This document shows, one piece after another, positions 43,672 to 54,681 of a DNA stretch of 64,000 bases (position 1 is the first letter of the stretch; each line of letters starts with the position of its first letter). The DNA is taken from assembly GCA_033398695.1 (NCBI GenBank), contig CM065804.1, positions 9,595,001 through 9,659,000 on the forward strand, in the 5' to 3' direction. The translations under genes were made by a program, and so were the position numbers. The stretch comes from Orobanche coerulescens (Eukaryota > Streptophyta > Magnoliopsida > Lamiales > Orobanchaceae). The notes beneath the pieces were generated by a model. It did no database searches, was not told the origin of the DNA, and worked only from the letters and a program-made list of their open reading frames with translations.

Positions 43672-44919
43672 ATGGATAGAGCTGTCAGAGGACGCATGGG
43701 AAGAGGCCGTGGTGCGGGCCGGAACCCGGGATCTCGTGTGCATACCCACGCGAACGCGAGGGATATCATTAATTCATCAAATAGCGAGTCTACTCATTCA
43801 CTGTCAGATAATCATTCACTGTCAGGGAGCCATACCCGAGAGGCGTCTCACTCGGAAGGTGTTCGGGTTGACCCATTCATATTTATGCAGGGCATGATGG
43901 CCCAGATGACTCAGATGACGCAGATAGTGGATACCATGCAGACCTTGATGGTTCGTGGTCCACCGCAACACGGATTTCAGGTGCCGTTTCATGGACAGAC
44001 TGGGGGAGTGAATCAGATTGTTGGCGATATCTCTCGTCAGAGGCCGCCTACTTTTGAGGGTTCGTCGGAACCAGCTGATATTGTTCATTGGCTTGAGCAT
44101 TTTGATAAACTCTTCGAAATGGTTCAGTGTCCGGAAGAGAGTAAAGTGGCAGTAGCGGCTTATTACTTGATTAAGGGTGCTTATTCGTGGTGGCTTTCTG
44201 TGAAACCCGCCGATCGCGATTGTGGTTGGAGTGAGTTCAAGACCCTCATGTTAGAGAGGTATTATCCGGCTCCACTTCGTGAAGCCAAATTGTCAGAGGT
44301 TTTGAACCCCGAATCCATCGAGGACGAGGGTGTTATTGTCATTGCTGAGAAGTTTCAGGGACTACTTCAGTTTGCTTCGTCAGTTATCCGTACTGAGGCG
44401 GATAAGATCAAATATTTTAGCAAGAGGCTAAATCCGCAGTTGAGGATGCAGTTGTTCAATCACAATTGTAATTCACTTAGTGAGTTCATCGGGAAGGCTC
44501 TTGGAGCAGAGATTTTGATCAAGGAGCTTACTCAGAAGCATCCTTCAGTTTCTTCGGGTGAGAGGACTAGAATGCCGGCTCGTTCAGAGGGACATCGGGC
44601 CCCGACATCCAAGAGGTCATTTTCTAGTCGTCTTCGTGCGGAGGGAGCGTCCTCTTCTAAGGACACGAGTTCGACCGTTGTTTGCTTTAACTGTGATGTA
44701 ATAGGACATCGCAGCACCCGGTGCTCGATACAGGCTGTTATTTGTTTTCGGTGTGGGCGGCAGGGACACCTTCAGAAATATTGTACGAGTTCTAGTGCCG
44801 GTAGATCTCGAGAGAGCTCAAGGGCCTCGAGGGACTTTGTTACTCCAGCTCGTGCTCCATTCAAGGGGTCCTATCAGGCTTCGAGAGCCCGAGGTAAGGA
44901 CATTCATCTCCGATCTTGA
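43672..44919 (+). CDS. gag: Element C Gag, intact
   Basis: Intact ORF. I choose ATG 43672 (MDRAVRGRMGRGRGAGRNPG), which gives the usual basic start; an in-frame ATG at 43651 would add seven residues. The product is 415 residues. An N-terminal Arg/Gly and Ser-rich part is followed by the gag core (RQRPPTFEGSSEPADIVHWL, AYYLIKGAYSWWLSVKPADR, FKTLMLERYYPAPLREAKLS). A basic linker comes next, then two CCHC zinc knuckles, CFNCDVIGHRSTRC and CFRCGRQGHLQKYC, and a basic C-terminus. It would bind the element RNA and form particles. No protease or pol follows; the stop is 417 bp from the 3' LTR. Its frame is free of stops although nearby elements are decayed. Confidence 0.88.
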   Translation: MDRAVRGRMGRGRGAGRNPGSRVHTHANARDIINSSNSESTHSLSDNHSLSGSHTREASHSEGVRVDPFIFMQGMMAQMTQMTQIVDTMQTLMVRGPPQHGFQVPFHGQTGGVNQIVGDISRQRPPTFEGSSEPADIVHWLEHFDKLFEMVQCPEESKVAVAAYYLIKGAYSWWLSVKPADRDCGWSEFKTLMLERYYPAPLREAKLSEVLNPESIEDEGVIVIAEKFQGLLQFASSVIRTEADKIKYFSKRLNPQLRMQLFNHNCNSLSEFIGKALGAEILIKELTQKHPSVSSGERTRMPARSEGHRAPTSKRSFSSRLRAEGASSSKDTSSTVVCFNCDVIGHRSTRCSIQAVICFRCGRQGHLQKYCTSSSAGRSRESSRASRDFVTPARAPFKGSYQASRARGKDIHLRS

Positions 44920-45335
44920 GCAAGTTAATTCTTGCTCGGTAATAGGATAATCATTCATTTCATTGTCGTTCATTCATTCATATAATTCATTCATCATATA
45001 TCAATCACGTTGAGACTTATAATTATCAAACTAATCATTCACTTCACGGGGAACAATGGTTCCAATCATCTCATTTGAGCTATCACTCATTACGTTATCA
45101 TTTCACCCCGGTGAGTCATTCTTGGTCCTTGTTGGATTTCGATTCATTATCATTCATTGTGATCATTCTCGTTCATTGTGATTCGAGGTGTCAAGTCATG
45201 AGAACTTGGGCGTCCGATGCCGATGAGAAGTGAGTTTTCGGTTCTTGTGGATCTCGTTGATTTTTCATGATGGGATATTGTTTCTCCCTACTTGTTTTAA
45301 GTTTCGGGACGAAACTTCTTTTAAGGAGGGTAGTA
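44920..45335 (+). other. Element C 3' untranslated region and polypurine tract
   Basis: Contains many cattcattca words like the leader minisatellite. The end, gtttcgggacgaaacttctt then ttaaggagggtagta, is the conserved pre-LTR block of this group; D has the same block before 48696. Confidence 0.75.
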
Positions 45336-47893
45336 TGTAATACCCGTAATTTCGATTTTTTGGTAATTTTATTTTTTGGCGGAAGTCCATTCTGACGACT
45401 CGCCCATGACCTTATCGTCATTATGAGAATATTTAATTCTGCACTTTTTGTCATCCGAGTTCGTTTCGGTATCATTTTGTTGAGTTCCGTGTTCTTAAGC
45501 GGCTTTTCCGCACATGAGTTCGATTCTTGCGAATCTCGTCCGAAACTGTTGTTTCGAGTTTCTCGTAAGTTCATTTAATGTTATTATTCATGTTGTGAGC
45601 TTCGGATTGGTGTTTCGATCATGTATCGTGTATTTCGGACGTTTTGGGCCATTTTCGTAATTTCCCAAAGTTTGGGGTAATTACTTCCGTTGTCGAATTT
45701 CGAGCCTTCGGGTGGTCGGAATCGTGTGTTCTCTTAGCGCTTAGATTCGTCTTTGTGAGTACGTCGTAACCGTATCTTCGATTCGTATTCAGGTTCGGGT
45801 TTCGGGGTCGTCGGGCCGTCAGAGTGGCCACGGCCGAGCAGGCGACTCGCCGAGTCTGGCCGTAAGGTGCCGATCTGGCCGCACGTGCTCGGCAGCATGG
45901 CTCGGCGAATGCGGTTCTGGCCGTATGGGTGCCAGCGGACTTCACGACGAATGCGATTCTGGCCGTAAGGACTGCAGTGCGGCCGTAAGTCCCTGTCGGT
46001 TACGGCCGTAACCGATCGGCATTTGCTGGGCGGGTTTGGACGAATGCCGGTTACGGCCGTAACCCTGCCGGCTATATATAGCCTGGGCTCGGCCAGACTT
46101 CACTTTTCACTCGTTTTTCTTCTTTTTTCGGCGGCTGGCGAGGGGAGGCTCGGGAAATCGAGTTCTTGGCCGATTCTAATCAATTCTAAGACGTTTTGGA
46201 AGATTCTTGTTGATTATATCATCATCCAATCCGTGTTCTTCGTCGAATCAAGGTATATTTCTTGATTTTCCTCCAAGTTGATTTTTTGGGGAATTTGTTC
46301 TTGATTTCGATTCTAGTCCGATTTTGATGAATCGGTTGATGTTAGTAAACATTATTAATCGTGTTCTATGGATTGTATATCCATATTTTCGATTCGTTCA
46401 ACCCGATTGATGATTCTTAGGCTCTTGAGGAACTTTGAACATTTAGTGTTCGATTAAATGCCTCAAAGAGTTTCTTTCGGTCGTTATGTTGGTTTTGATT
46501 GATATTGTGTTATTGAATGAATTGTATTTCATTCAAGGTTGTTCGAGTACTTGTGTTTGTCGGAGGACGCCGTTCGTTGTTCGTGGAAGGGTTTCATCGC
46601 CTTCGGTTGAGGCAAGTTTTATACTTGTACTAGTCAATGAGATTAGTGTTATCATATATGTGTATGAATGTGTTGTATCATTCCGAGACTTAGTCTCTTC
46701 ATGAATTCATTGATATTAAGAGATCGTTCGATGCGATACCTTTCGGCAATTATGCCAAATGTTTTTATTGTTCGTTAATGGCCGGTTCAAGGCATTGTGA
46801 TACTCGTTGTTAATGTTATTATCGATCACCGGTTCGCGGTATCGATGTATCGATCGTTGTTGTTGATATTAATATCGATTTAAGACGTCGTTGTAATCAT
46901 TGCTATTAATGTTGGAGTTTTGTCCTTGAAGTTGTTTTGGCCGATTAAAGGCGTTGACGTATTCATTTCTCTTCTTCGTTGTTGGTAACCGATTAAAGGT
47001 GCCGAGGCATCCTTCGTATCATTGTTATCGATTGACCGTTCTCAGGAAAATCGAAGTGTTCAATCATTCATCATATCATTGTTATCGATTGGCCGTTCTC
47101 AGGCAAATCGAAGTGTTCAATCATTCATCATATCATTGTTATCGATTGGCCGTTCTCAGGCAAATCAAAGTGTTCAATCATTCATCGTATCATTGTTATC
47201 GATTGGCCATTCTAAGGCAATCGAGATACTCAATCATTCATTGTATCATTGTTATCGATTGACCGTTTTAAAGCAATCGAGGTATTGAATCATCCGCTGC
47301 ATCATTGTTATCGGTTGGCCATTCTAAGGCAATCGAGGTATTGAATTGGGGCTGTCGAGCATAGTTCCCATCCGTTGTGTCGTTGTTATCGATTGACCAT
47401 TCTAATGTAATCAAAGTATTTGAATCGGGACCGCCGTGGACGGTGCCCATCCGTGAGTCATCGTTATCGTGTTGGCCGACTCAAGGCAGCACACTATCAT
47501 TCTCGTGAATTCGGTAATCTTCGGATCGTTGCCGTTTGTGATTAATTATATTTTGAAGGCTACTCTCGGCTAGTGCTTATTATGGGTAAGTTTGGGGCTT
47601 GAACCTTCGCGGTTGACTTCCCAACACCTACAGCTCAGTAGGTCACAGTCGCGTTTATGACCTTATTATGGGTAAGTTTGGGGCTTGAACCTTCGCGGTT
47701 GGCTTCCCAACACCTACAACTCAGTAGGTCACGGTCGTGTTTATGATCTTATGGGTAAGCTTGGGGCTTGAACCTTCGCGGTTGGCTTCCCAACACCTAC
47801 AGCTCAGTAGGTCACGGTCGTGGTTATGACCTTATTAGCCCTCATTAACTATAGCTTCGGGCTGTTCCGGTTTCATGTGATTGTGATATTCGA
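45336..47893 (+). mobile_element. Element C 3' LTR, truncated
   Basis: Starts TGTAATACCCG. Follows the 5' LTR to the equivalent of 41964 (gtgattgtgatattcga) and then changes into D internal sequence. In its cassette this copy has fewer palindromes than the 5' LTR. Confidence 0.85.
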
Positions 47894-48695
47894 TTCTCGT
47901 GAACCTTGTTCAAAAGTAACATCTTTTAGTTTCTACCGGCTCTTTTAATGTCTCGAGTTGAAGTGTGAACTTCGGGGTTGTTGTTCGATCATTGTTGTTC
48001 GATCATTGTTTTTCGATCGTTGTTGTTCGATCATTGTTTTTCGATCGTTGTTGTTCGATCATTGTTTTTCGATCGTTGTTGTTCGATCATTATTTTTCGA
48101 TCGCTATGTTCGATCATTGTTGTTCGATCATGGCTGTCTGACTGTCGTTGCCTGATTTCGTACCGCGGAGAATTGTCATTCACCGTTAGTCAGTGGTTTC
48201 GAGTGTGGCCAGGTGGGTCACCGAGCCGTGCACTGCGAGATGGTAGCTGGGGGGTTTGGGGATCGAGTTTGCGTCTCTGCTCCGAAGGGACACAGAGATG
48301 CCTAATGTGGTTTTTGAGAATTTCGGTGTGGTCGGAGTACTCCGTGATTACCTTTGAGGATCGTTATATGTTTCATTCCTATTCTTTCGACTGTGCGAGT
48401 GTTCTTGCAAGGGGTGCCTTTTTCTCTTGATGGTTCAGGTAATCGACTTGATTGCGTTATCTGGTTGGTGGTGCTTGGCACTTGTTGATCGTGTTATGCC
48501 CTGCTTGTGGCATTGTGATAGTTGTCGTTGAGCGTGTTTTCACGCCGTATATTTTCTTCGTGTTGCTTGTAACGTTTCACCGTTGGGCGTGAGTTTTCGG
48601 TTCTTGTGTATCTCATTGAGATGTTCCTCGTGGGATATTGCTTCTCCCTACTTGTTTTAAGTTTCGGGACGAAACTTCTTTTAAGGAGGGTAGTG
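47894..48695 (+). other. Gypsy D internal 3' part with minisatellite and PPT
   Basis: 47976-48130 is a 14-bp minisatellite of about 11 copies (cgatcattgttgtt, cgatcattgttttt, cgatcgttgttgtt), arranged partly as 28-bp dimers. 48140-48640 is GC-richer but shows no pol motif. The ORF at 47978-48430 is driven by the repeat. The end gtttcgggacgaaacttctt then ttaaggagggtagtg is the PPT block. Confidence 0.6.
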
Positions 48696-49972
48696 TGTAA
48701 TATCCGCAATTTTGATTTCCGATAATTTTTTTTTGGCGGAAGTCTATCTTAGCGACTTTGTCGTGACTGTTTCGTCATTACGAGAATGATTAATTCTTCA
48801 CTTTTTGTCATCCGAGTTCGTTTCGGTATCGTTTTGTTGAGTTCCGTGTTCTTAATCGACTTTTCCACGTGTGAGTTCGACTTTGTAAAATCACCATAAA
48901 TTCTTGGAAACTCCAAAAATTCTGAATCTTTCCAGTATTATATAGCATCAAGTTAGCTTTCTAATGGTTCAAATCGTGAGTCAATCGGAGTCCGGACGAA
49001 AAAGTTATGATCGAAATAGCTAAGACTGCACCATGTGCCTTTTTGGTGCTGGAGCGGGCTGTACCGCGGGCCGCGGCCCCTGCTGGCCGGGCCGCGGCAC
49101 TAAGCTAATTTCTGGGCGTTTTTTTTTTGCCCTGGGCCGCGGCACACTCGACCCGGGCCGCGGCACACGGGCTTTTTCTGCACTTTTTAGCAGATTTTCG
49201 AGGAGAAACATTCATTTTCTCCTCTCTTCTTCCTCCTACCATCCTAGGAGATTCTAAGGGCGATTTTGGGCGATTTGAGTGCTCCCAAACTTGTAGAGAT
49301 CATCCACCTCAAGTCTTGTTGTAGATTTTCGACCTCTACTTGAATCCTTCATCCTAATCAAGGTAAATCTTCTTGAACCCCTATTTTTGGGAAATTTGGG
49401 ATTTTTGCATTTTTGTCCGATTCGTTCCGTATTGTTAATTAATCCATGATGGGTATGATTAATCTTAGTAGTATTCTTCTGTTTAACATCATTTAATCCA
49501 TTGTTCTTCGTCGAATCAAGGTATATTTCTTGATTTTCCTTCAAGTTGACTTTTTGGGAGTTTTGTTCTTGATTTCGTTTTCCATTCGGTTTTGATAAAC
49601 CGATTGTCGTCTAATGATGTTATTAATCGTGTTCTATGGATTTTATATCCATATTCCGAGTTGGTTTAACTCGATTGATGATTTGGGTGTTCTTGGAAAT
49701 CATTGAACATTTAATGTTCGATTAAATGTTTCAATGAGTTTCTTTCAATGTCTTGATGTAATTCTTAGTGTTGTTAGTCTCGGTCGTCGTTGTGATCTTG
49801 TTTTTGTTGTTTCTTCCGGAGGGTTATAGGTGCTCGATGATTCCGATGTTGAATTCCGTTGGTGATTGATGATTCGTGTGGTGTTTTCCCGTAGTAATTT
49901 CGGTGCTATCGCGTTCTTGATAGTGTTCGGGAGTTCGGGGCTGTTCGACCGCATTCCATCCGTCATCTTGTT
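48696..49972 (+). mobile_element. Gypsy D 3' LTR, truncated
   Basis: Matches 35796 onward until catccgtc(a/g)tcttgtt, then joins copia gag sequence at about 49975. GCCGCGGC words lie at 49065-49170 (five copies, three intact). The second half of the LTR, with its tandem repeats, is absent. Confidence 0.85.
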
Positions 49973-49974
49973 CC

Positions 49975-51372
49975 AGTATCCATATACCAATTTGGATCAG
50001 GCGGAGTTAACCCAAGCGTGTGCATCACAGCCTCGATATTTGGTTCAAGTAAACACAAATTCTATTGCATCCCAGCCCGTGTACCTAGAACAAAATTAAA
50101 AGTTGGTCGAGCCCAATTAGATGGTGGGATCGGGCACGGTGGTATATTATACGGCCACCATTGAGCTGTCCATGGAGGTGGTATCCATGGTTGCGGCTGC
50201 TGATTACCATCACGACCATTTTTTTGGCCACCAGATTTTCCACCATTCTTACCACCTCCACGTCCCTTCGCGCCCCTGTTTCGATTTGTCACTTTTTTCG
50301 CGGTCGATTCAGAAAAGGGTCCATCACATCACGCACCACCATGGCAGAAGTAGTGGCCACCTGCTTCTTAAAGCCAGCTGCTTCCAAGGTGAGCATCGAT
50401 CGAGCCTTGTAGAAGGTAAGAAGCCACTGTACGTCTCAATGAGACCCCCAACCACCTGTTAGACCAATCGTTTATCGGAGACGGGAGATCCGACGTTTTT
50501 CAATTTGTTGATAGTCAATCCTCCTTGGCATCCACGCATACGCTCCCCTCCAGCTCAACCAGCCTGGTAGAGGGGGACCAGAAGATAAAAGAATCGGTTT
50601 CTGGGTAAACCGGCCGGGCAGAGTAACAAGGAGGACCGACCAAGTACACCAAATATACTTCCAGGTCTCGTCATGATAGGGTCGGGCAGAACAGTTAGAG
50701 AGCGTGGGCCGACCCCACGACCGACCCCTAGCGGGCAAACAGGACCGACCAGGACCACGCCAAACATGCTCCAAAACCCCATTATAATAAGGTCGGGCAG
50801 AGCAATTGAAGACCCGAAGGCCGGCCCCAGAACCGACCCCAACGGATAATCATCGCCAAGAGCATGCGTAACAGGCACACAGGACGTGCGGAACAGACAC
50901 ACAGGACAGTTAATGCACTCTGTCTTTCCTCTTCCCAAACCGACCCCCAAATGTCGCCACGTGTCTAAGGCGCCCTCCCCCTCTGACAGGTGTCTGGAAA
51001 CATCCCCAAATATTCCCCAGCCGTCGGCCTTCTGATTGGCCAAGGCTTTCTATATATAGAAAGAATATATGATAAAAAAGGACTTTTTGAAATAAAGAAG
51101 ATTGGACCCATAAACAAATACAGTAGACTTGTAAAGCATAATTGACCAGCAGCAAAATTCAGCTCGGCTCTATCTCAAAAAAATTACACGATCATCAATA
51201 AAATTTATTTATCCTATTCCTGCGCCTTTTTAATGTATAATACGTGGCTTCGATTCACCTAATCCAGGTTATCACACATTTTGTTGATCAAGTCAGATAT
51301 CAACACAATTGATCCACCAACTCATTCAAGTGTTGGCAATAGGCGGACGCCGTCGGAAATTCCTCCATAGTG
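49975..51372 (-). pseudogene. gag: Ty1/copia gag relic (Ale/Retrofit-like), split by a solo LTR
   Basis: Minus-strand reading, N to C. Before the insert: FPTASAYCQHLNELVDQL (51360-51310). After it: NVGSPVSDKRLV, a stop, then VVGGLIETYSG and, after a frame change, FYKARSMLTLEAAGFKKQVA (about 50420). Then comes the Gly/Arg-rich NRNRGAKGRGGGKNGGKSGG and the aromatic tail PPPWTAQWWP, and near 49990 decayed text like the HTLGL...WxxDTG protease approach. These are hallmarks of copia gag (UBN2 type). Only this piece remains. Both its ends are cut by gypsy LTR sequence. Confidence 0.75.
50506..51305 (+). mobile_element. 800-bp solo LTR, TSD CAATT
   Basis: Begins TGTTGATA and ends TATCAACA (8-bp inverted termini), flanked by CAATT at 50501-50505 and 51306-51310. 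TATA box CTATATATAG at 51050-51059, preceded by CAAT-like gattggcca at 51033. Upstream there are repeated ccgacc/gaccgacccc words. No internal region is present. The superfamily is unknown; LTR size and TSD fit either copia or gypsy. It sits between LADQL/NVG-type codons of the copia gag relic. Confidence 0.85.
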
Positions 51373-51373
51373 G

Positions 51374-54233
51374 TGTAATATCCGTGATTTTCACTTCCGG
51401 TATTATTTTCTCATTTTTGATATTTTTTAGATTTCGGGAAACACTTGTGAACGTTTTGATAGTTTGAAAATGTTTCGTACTGTACTTTTCTTGTCGTACG
51501 AGTTTCCGAAGACGTCTTATTCGAATTCTTTCGAGACCTTTATTTTCTTTGCTTTTGTGTTCGATTATTGTGATTGATAATCGAAATTGTTGCGCCAACA
51601 TTTTTACAAGTTGGTTTGATGTTTGGAATCATGTTAGGACCGAACGTTTTGACGTAGGGTCGTTAACATTGATTTTCCGACTTTTGGGACCATTTTGTAA
51701 TTTTTGTTTATTTTGGGGCCGTTTTGCAAATTTACTGAAATGGTGCACATGTTCGTGTATTCATCGTTCAGATTGATCGTATTTTCGAAATCATGAATTA
51801 TTTTATCATGTTCATATCGTTCGGAAATGTCTAAGGAGTTAATTCGAGTTTTCTTGGGAACGTGTTGCGTCCTGGTCGACTTCATTTCGATGCCAGATGT
51901 TTATAAATTCTGAAACTTAACAGTATTATAGTGGACGTAATTAGCTTCGCATGAGTTCAAACGGGGAGTTAATCGGAGTCTGTATGATCGAGTTATGATC
52001 GAAACAATGGGAGTATATGCTATGTGACACGTCACAAGGCTGTTCGGGTCAGCCTAGTATAAATAATGGCTGGGTCAATTCCTCAGCCATTTTTTCTCCA
52101 TTTCTTCCGGCCAAGACACCCCTTTAAAGGGAAAATCGACTACTTTTTCCCCAAAACATCAAACCTTCCACTCTTAATCTGTTCAAATCATTAATTATCG
52201 ACCGGGAAGCATATTATCAAGGATTTCGTCGGATTAATTCGTTATTCTTCATCCGAATCGAAGGTAAATACTTTGAACTCTTGGCTATTTGTTTCGAAAT
52301 CCTTTAGATTCGAGTTGTTCTTCGTTGATCGTTGTTTGATTTGTAATTATTCGGAAGTATTGGTGATTTTTCCGGTGATTTGGTTCGTTTTCCTTACCGT
52401 TTTCATAACCGGTTGAAGTTTTTGATGTTCTTAAGGAACTCTTGAACATCAGTGTTCGATCTATTATTTCTATAAACTCTTGGCAGGAATTTCGTTCATA
52501 ATCCATCTTCTTTATGTTCGATCTCGTAGTAATCGTGTTATTCTCTCTTATTGCTCCTAGTTTGAGTATTTCGTATTGTTATTGTCGATTATATTCTTAC
52601 CGTATGATATTTTCGTTCGTAGTTCGACTTTGCGTTGGCGCTTAACGGTTTGGAGTCGTTTCGGAAGGGAAGCAATCTGTTCAAGTTCCTTTATCGACTT
52701 TCCTCATTCCGGTTATCCGAGGTGAGTATCTCGTCTATATCTCTTATACTTTGAGAATGTGTTTGGTTGTGGAAGTAACTTGATTGTGTTAGTAATTGAT
52801 TAATTGATCATCAATTGCTTCTAAAATGAACAAGTGGGTTGTTAAAATATCTACAGATATAATTTGGTTTTCGTGAAATGTATGAATAATCTCTCCTTTT
52901 ACGTATTGTAAAGGATTTGAAGGAATAAATGGTGATATGATTATTGAAGTATACAACTGTGGTATTCTTGACTTGATGTTGTGATTCGTGCTGATATGGA
53001 TTTGGTGTGCACTTGTTGTGCTTCGGATGTTATGTGTTGAGGTTGTGCTATGTGTGTAAGTCTTATCGTGGGTTATCTAATCGGGTAGGTCTGGAGAGGG
53101 CTCCGAGGATCGTCACTTGCGAGTGCGATGCCAAGAAAGCTTACGGTAGTGATTTTGTTGATGGTTGTCTTCATACGGTTATCCACTTCGGGTAGGTCTA
53201 GAGAGGACTCTGAGGATCGTCACTTGCGAGTGCGATGCCAAGGATAATTTTTATGGAGTGATCGTGATATTGTCCTGGTAGGGTCCGGGAGGCCTCCAGA
53301 GCTTAGTACTTGCGAGTACAACATGTTGAAAGGATTTGTTATGATGTGATATTGTCCCGGGTAAGGACCGATGAGGCCTCCGGAGCTTAGTACTTGCGAG
53401 TACGGCCTGTTGTTTGGGTTAACCACCATGGGAGGTCCTACGAGGGCTCTTGGGGATTGTAAGCTGTCGAGCCCAATCCGCGGTTAACCATGTGATTGAT
53501 TTTGAGTGTGTGAATTGTTGATGTATTCATTACGGATGGATTATTTGGATTATGGAATCATATATTGGATCGTGTATCCCGGTTGTATTGAGAAATGAAT
53601 TTTTTTTAAAGGATTTTGGAAAATCTTGTTGAAAACGAAACATATTTATATTTTGGGATTTTACACTTAGACTCCCGAAGTCTTCAAATATTTTTCTCAA
53701 AGTTGTTTTGGAATGATAATATTCTTTTCTAAAGAATAAACGTTTTGAAAGAAATACGGACTCGGGGATCGAATTACTATTGTGGTAAAAGCTATTTTCA
53801 TGACTACTCTATTCTTATAGTATAATTATATAGCTGGATTACTTGCTAGCGATTATTATCGCTAACCCCTCGTTGGGGATTTTTTATATTTTCAGGTATT
53901 ATGATTCGGGAGAGCAACCACAGGGTCGGCTTGGAGGATGATGTAAAGCAGCGATACTAGTCACACTTTTGTCGGGCTTTGTCATATTGTATTCCTTTTG
54001 TCATCCTTGTAAGGATGGACATGTTGATGTACTAGTATCGTGATCGTGTTGTATTTGTTTTTACCGGATGTATTGATATATCGAGTTTGGATAGACCTAA
54101 TTGGTCTACGAAATTATGTATTTCGGTCTTGATGACCGTGATTCAGTTTGGTTGTGTAGTCTTTAGCCTGGTAGATCCTTGCGGAAAGGGTCTACGGCGC
54201 TGTAATATTCCCAGTAGATTTGGGGGTGTTACA
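51374..54233 (+). mobile_element. Gypsy E LTR (Tekay-like)
   Basis: TGTAATATCCG...GGGGGTGTTACA, 2860 bp, followed at 54239 by TGGTATCGGATC, a decayed tRNA-Met PBS, so this is a 5' LTR. A TATA box (TATAAATAA, 52058-52066) lies 23 bp after GTGACACGTCAC (52024-52035). Four to five degenerate repeats lie at 53060-53490 (cacttgcgagtgcgatgcca, gagcttagtacttgcgagta). The last 300 bp resemble C and D. Confidence 0.82.
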
Positions 54234-54681
54234 GAAGATGGTATCGGATCCAGGTTTGCGAAAACCTAGGCAGTTGGGTCTTGTCGAGTCGTGTCTTGTC
54301 GTATCACTCGGGTGAGCAATTTTTTACAAGCGTGATCACTCGCGAATCCGTTGTAATCAATTGTGGTCTGTCGTGATTAGTATCGTGTTGCAGCCATCAT
54401 CTCCTCGCGGCCTGTGGACATAAGCCTCTCCTTTGTGTGTGTATATATATATATATCCCGATCAAGAAAAGAGGGAGAAAAGTCCGAGTAGAAAGACGAA
54501 AAGATGAAAAAGAATAGAAGAAGTTGGAAAAAAAAGGAGTTGAAAAGGAGAAAAGAAAAATAGAGAGATGGAAACTAACGAAACGGACAAAGCCGAAAAC
54601 TTTGATTTGTATATGTATTTATATTTTGCAGGTTTATCCCATTGAAGAGTGTTGTTTTGTAATCATCAAAAAGGGGGAGAT
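54234..54681 (+). other. Gypsy E leader, then 3' internal end of copia F
   Basis: 54234-54435 is E leader (gtgattagtatcgtgttgca, catcatctcc). 54436-54681 is purine-rich and ends tcatcaaaaagggggagat, the polypurine tract typical of Sirevirus-like copia elements, directly before TGTTGGAATA. The E/F junction is near a short (ta)n at 54443-54456. Confidence 0.55.

Larger units (their letters stand above)
39338..47893 (+). mobile_element. Gag-only gypsy element C (TR-GAG)
   Basis: Full 5' LTR 39338-42691 (3354 bp), PBS 42697-42708, gag ORF 43672-44919, PPT next to 45336, and a 3' LTR 45336-47893 missing its last 730 bp. The two LTRs are about 97% alike. The internal region is 2.64 kb with no protease, RT, RNase H or integrase. 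It belongs to the Tekay-like group by LTR ends and gag. It sits inside gypsy D; its right end was lost in a deletion that also removed D sequence. Confidence 0.85.

Noticed and set aside
47958..48430. 65- and 150-codon ORFs with FDRCCSII-type repeats
   Set aside because: The first part is the 14-bp minisatellite; the rest shows no domain.
52024..52035. GTGACACGTCAC as another palindrome cluster (gypsy E)
   Set aside because: Single copy with a two-base non-palindromic centre, so it is noted in the LTR entry but not counted as a cluster.
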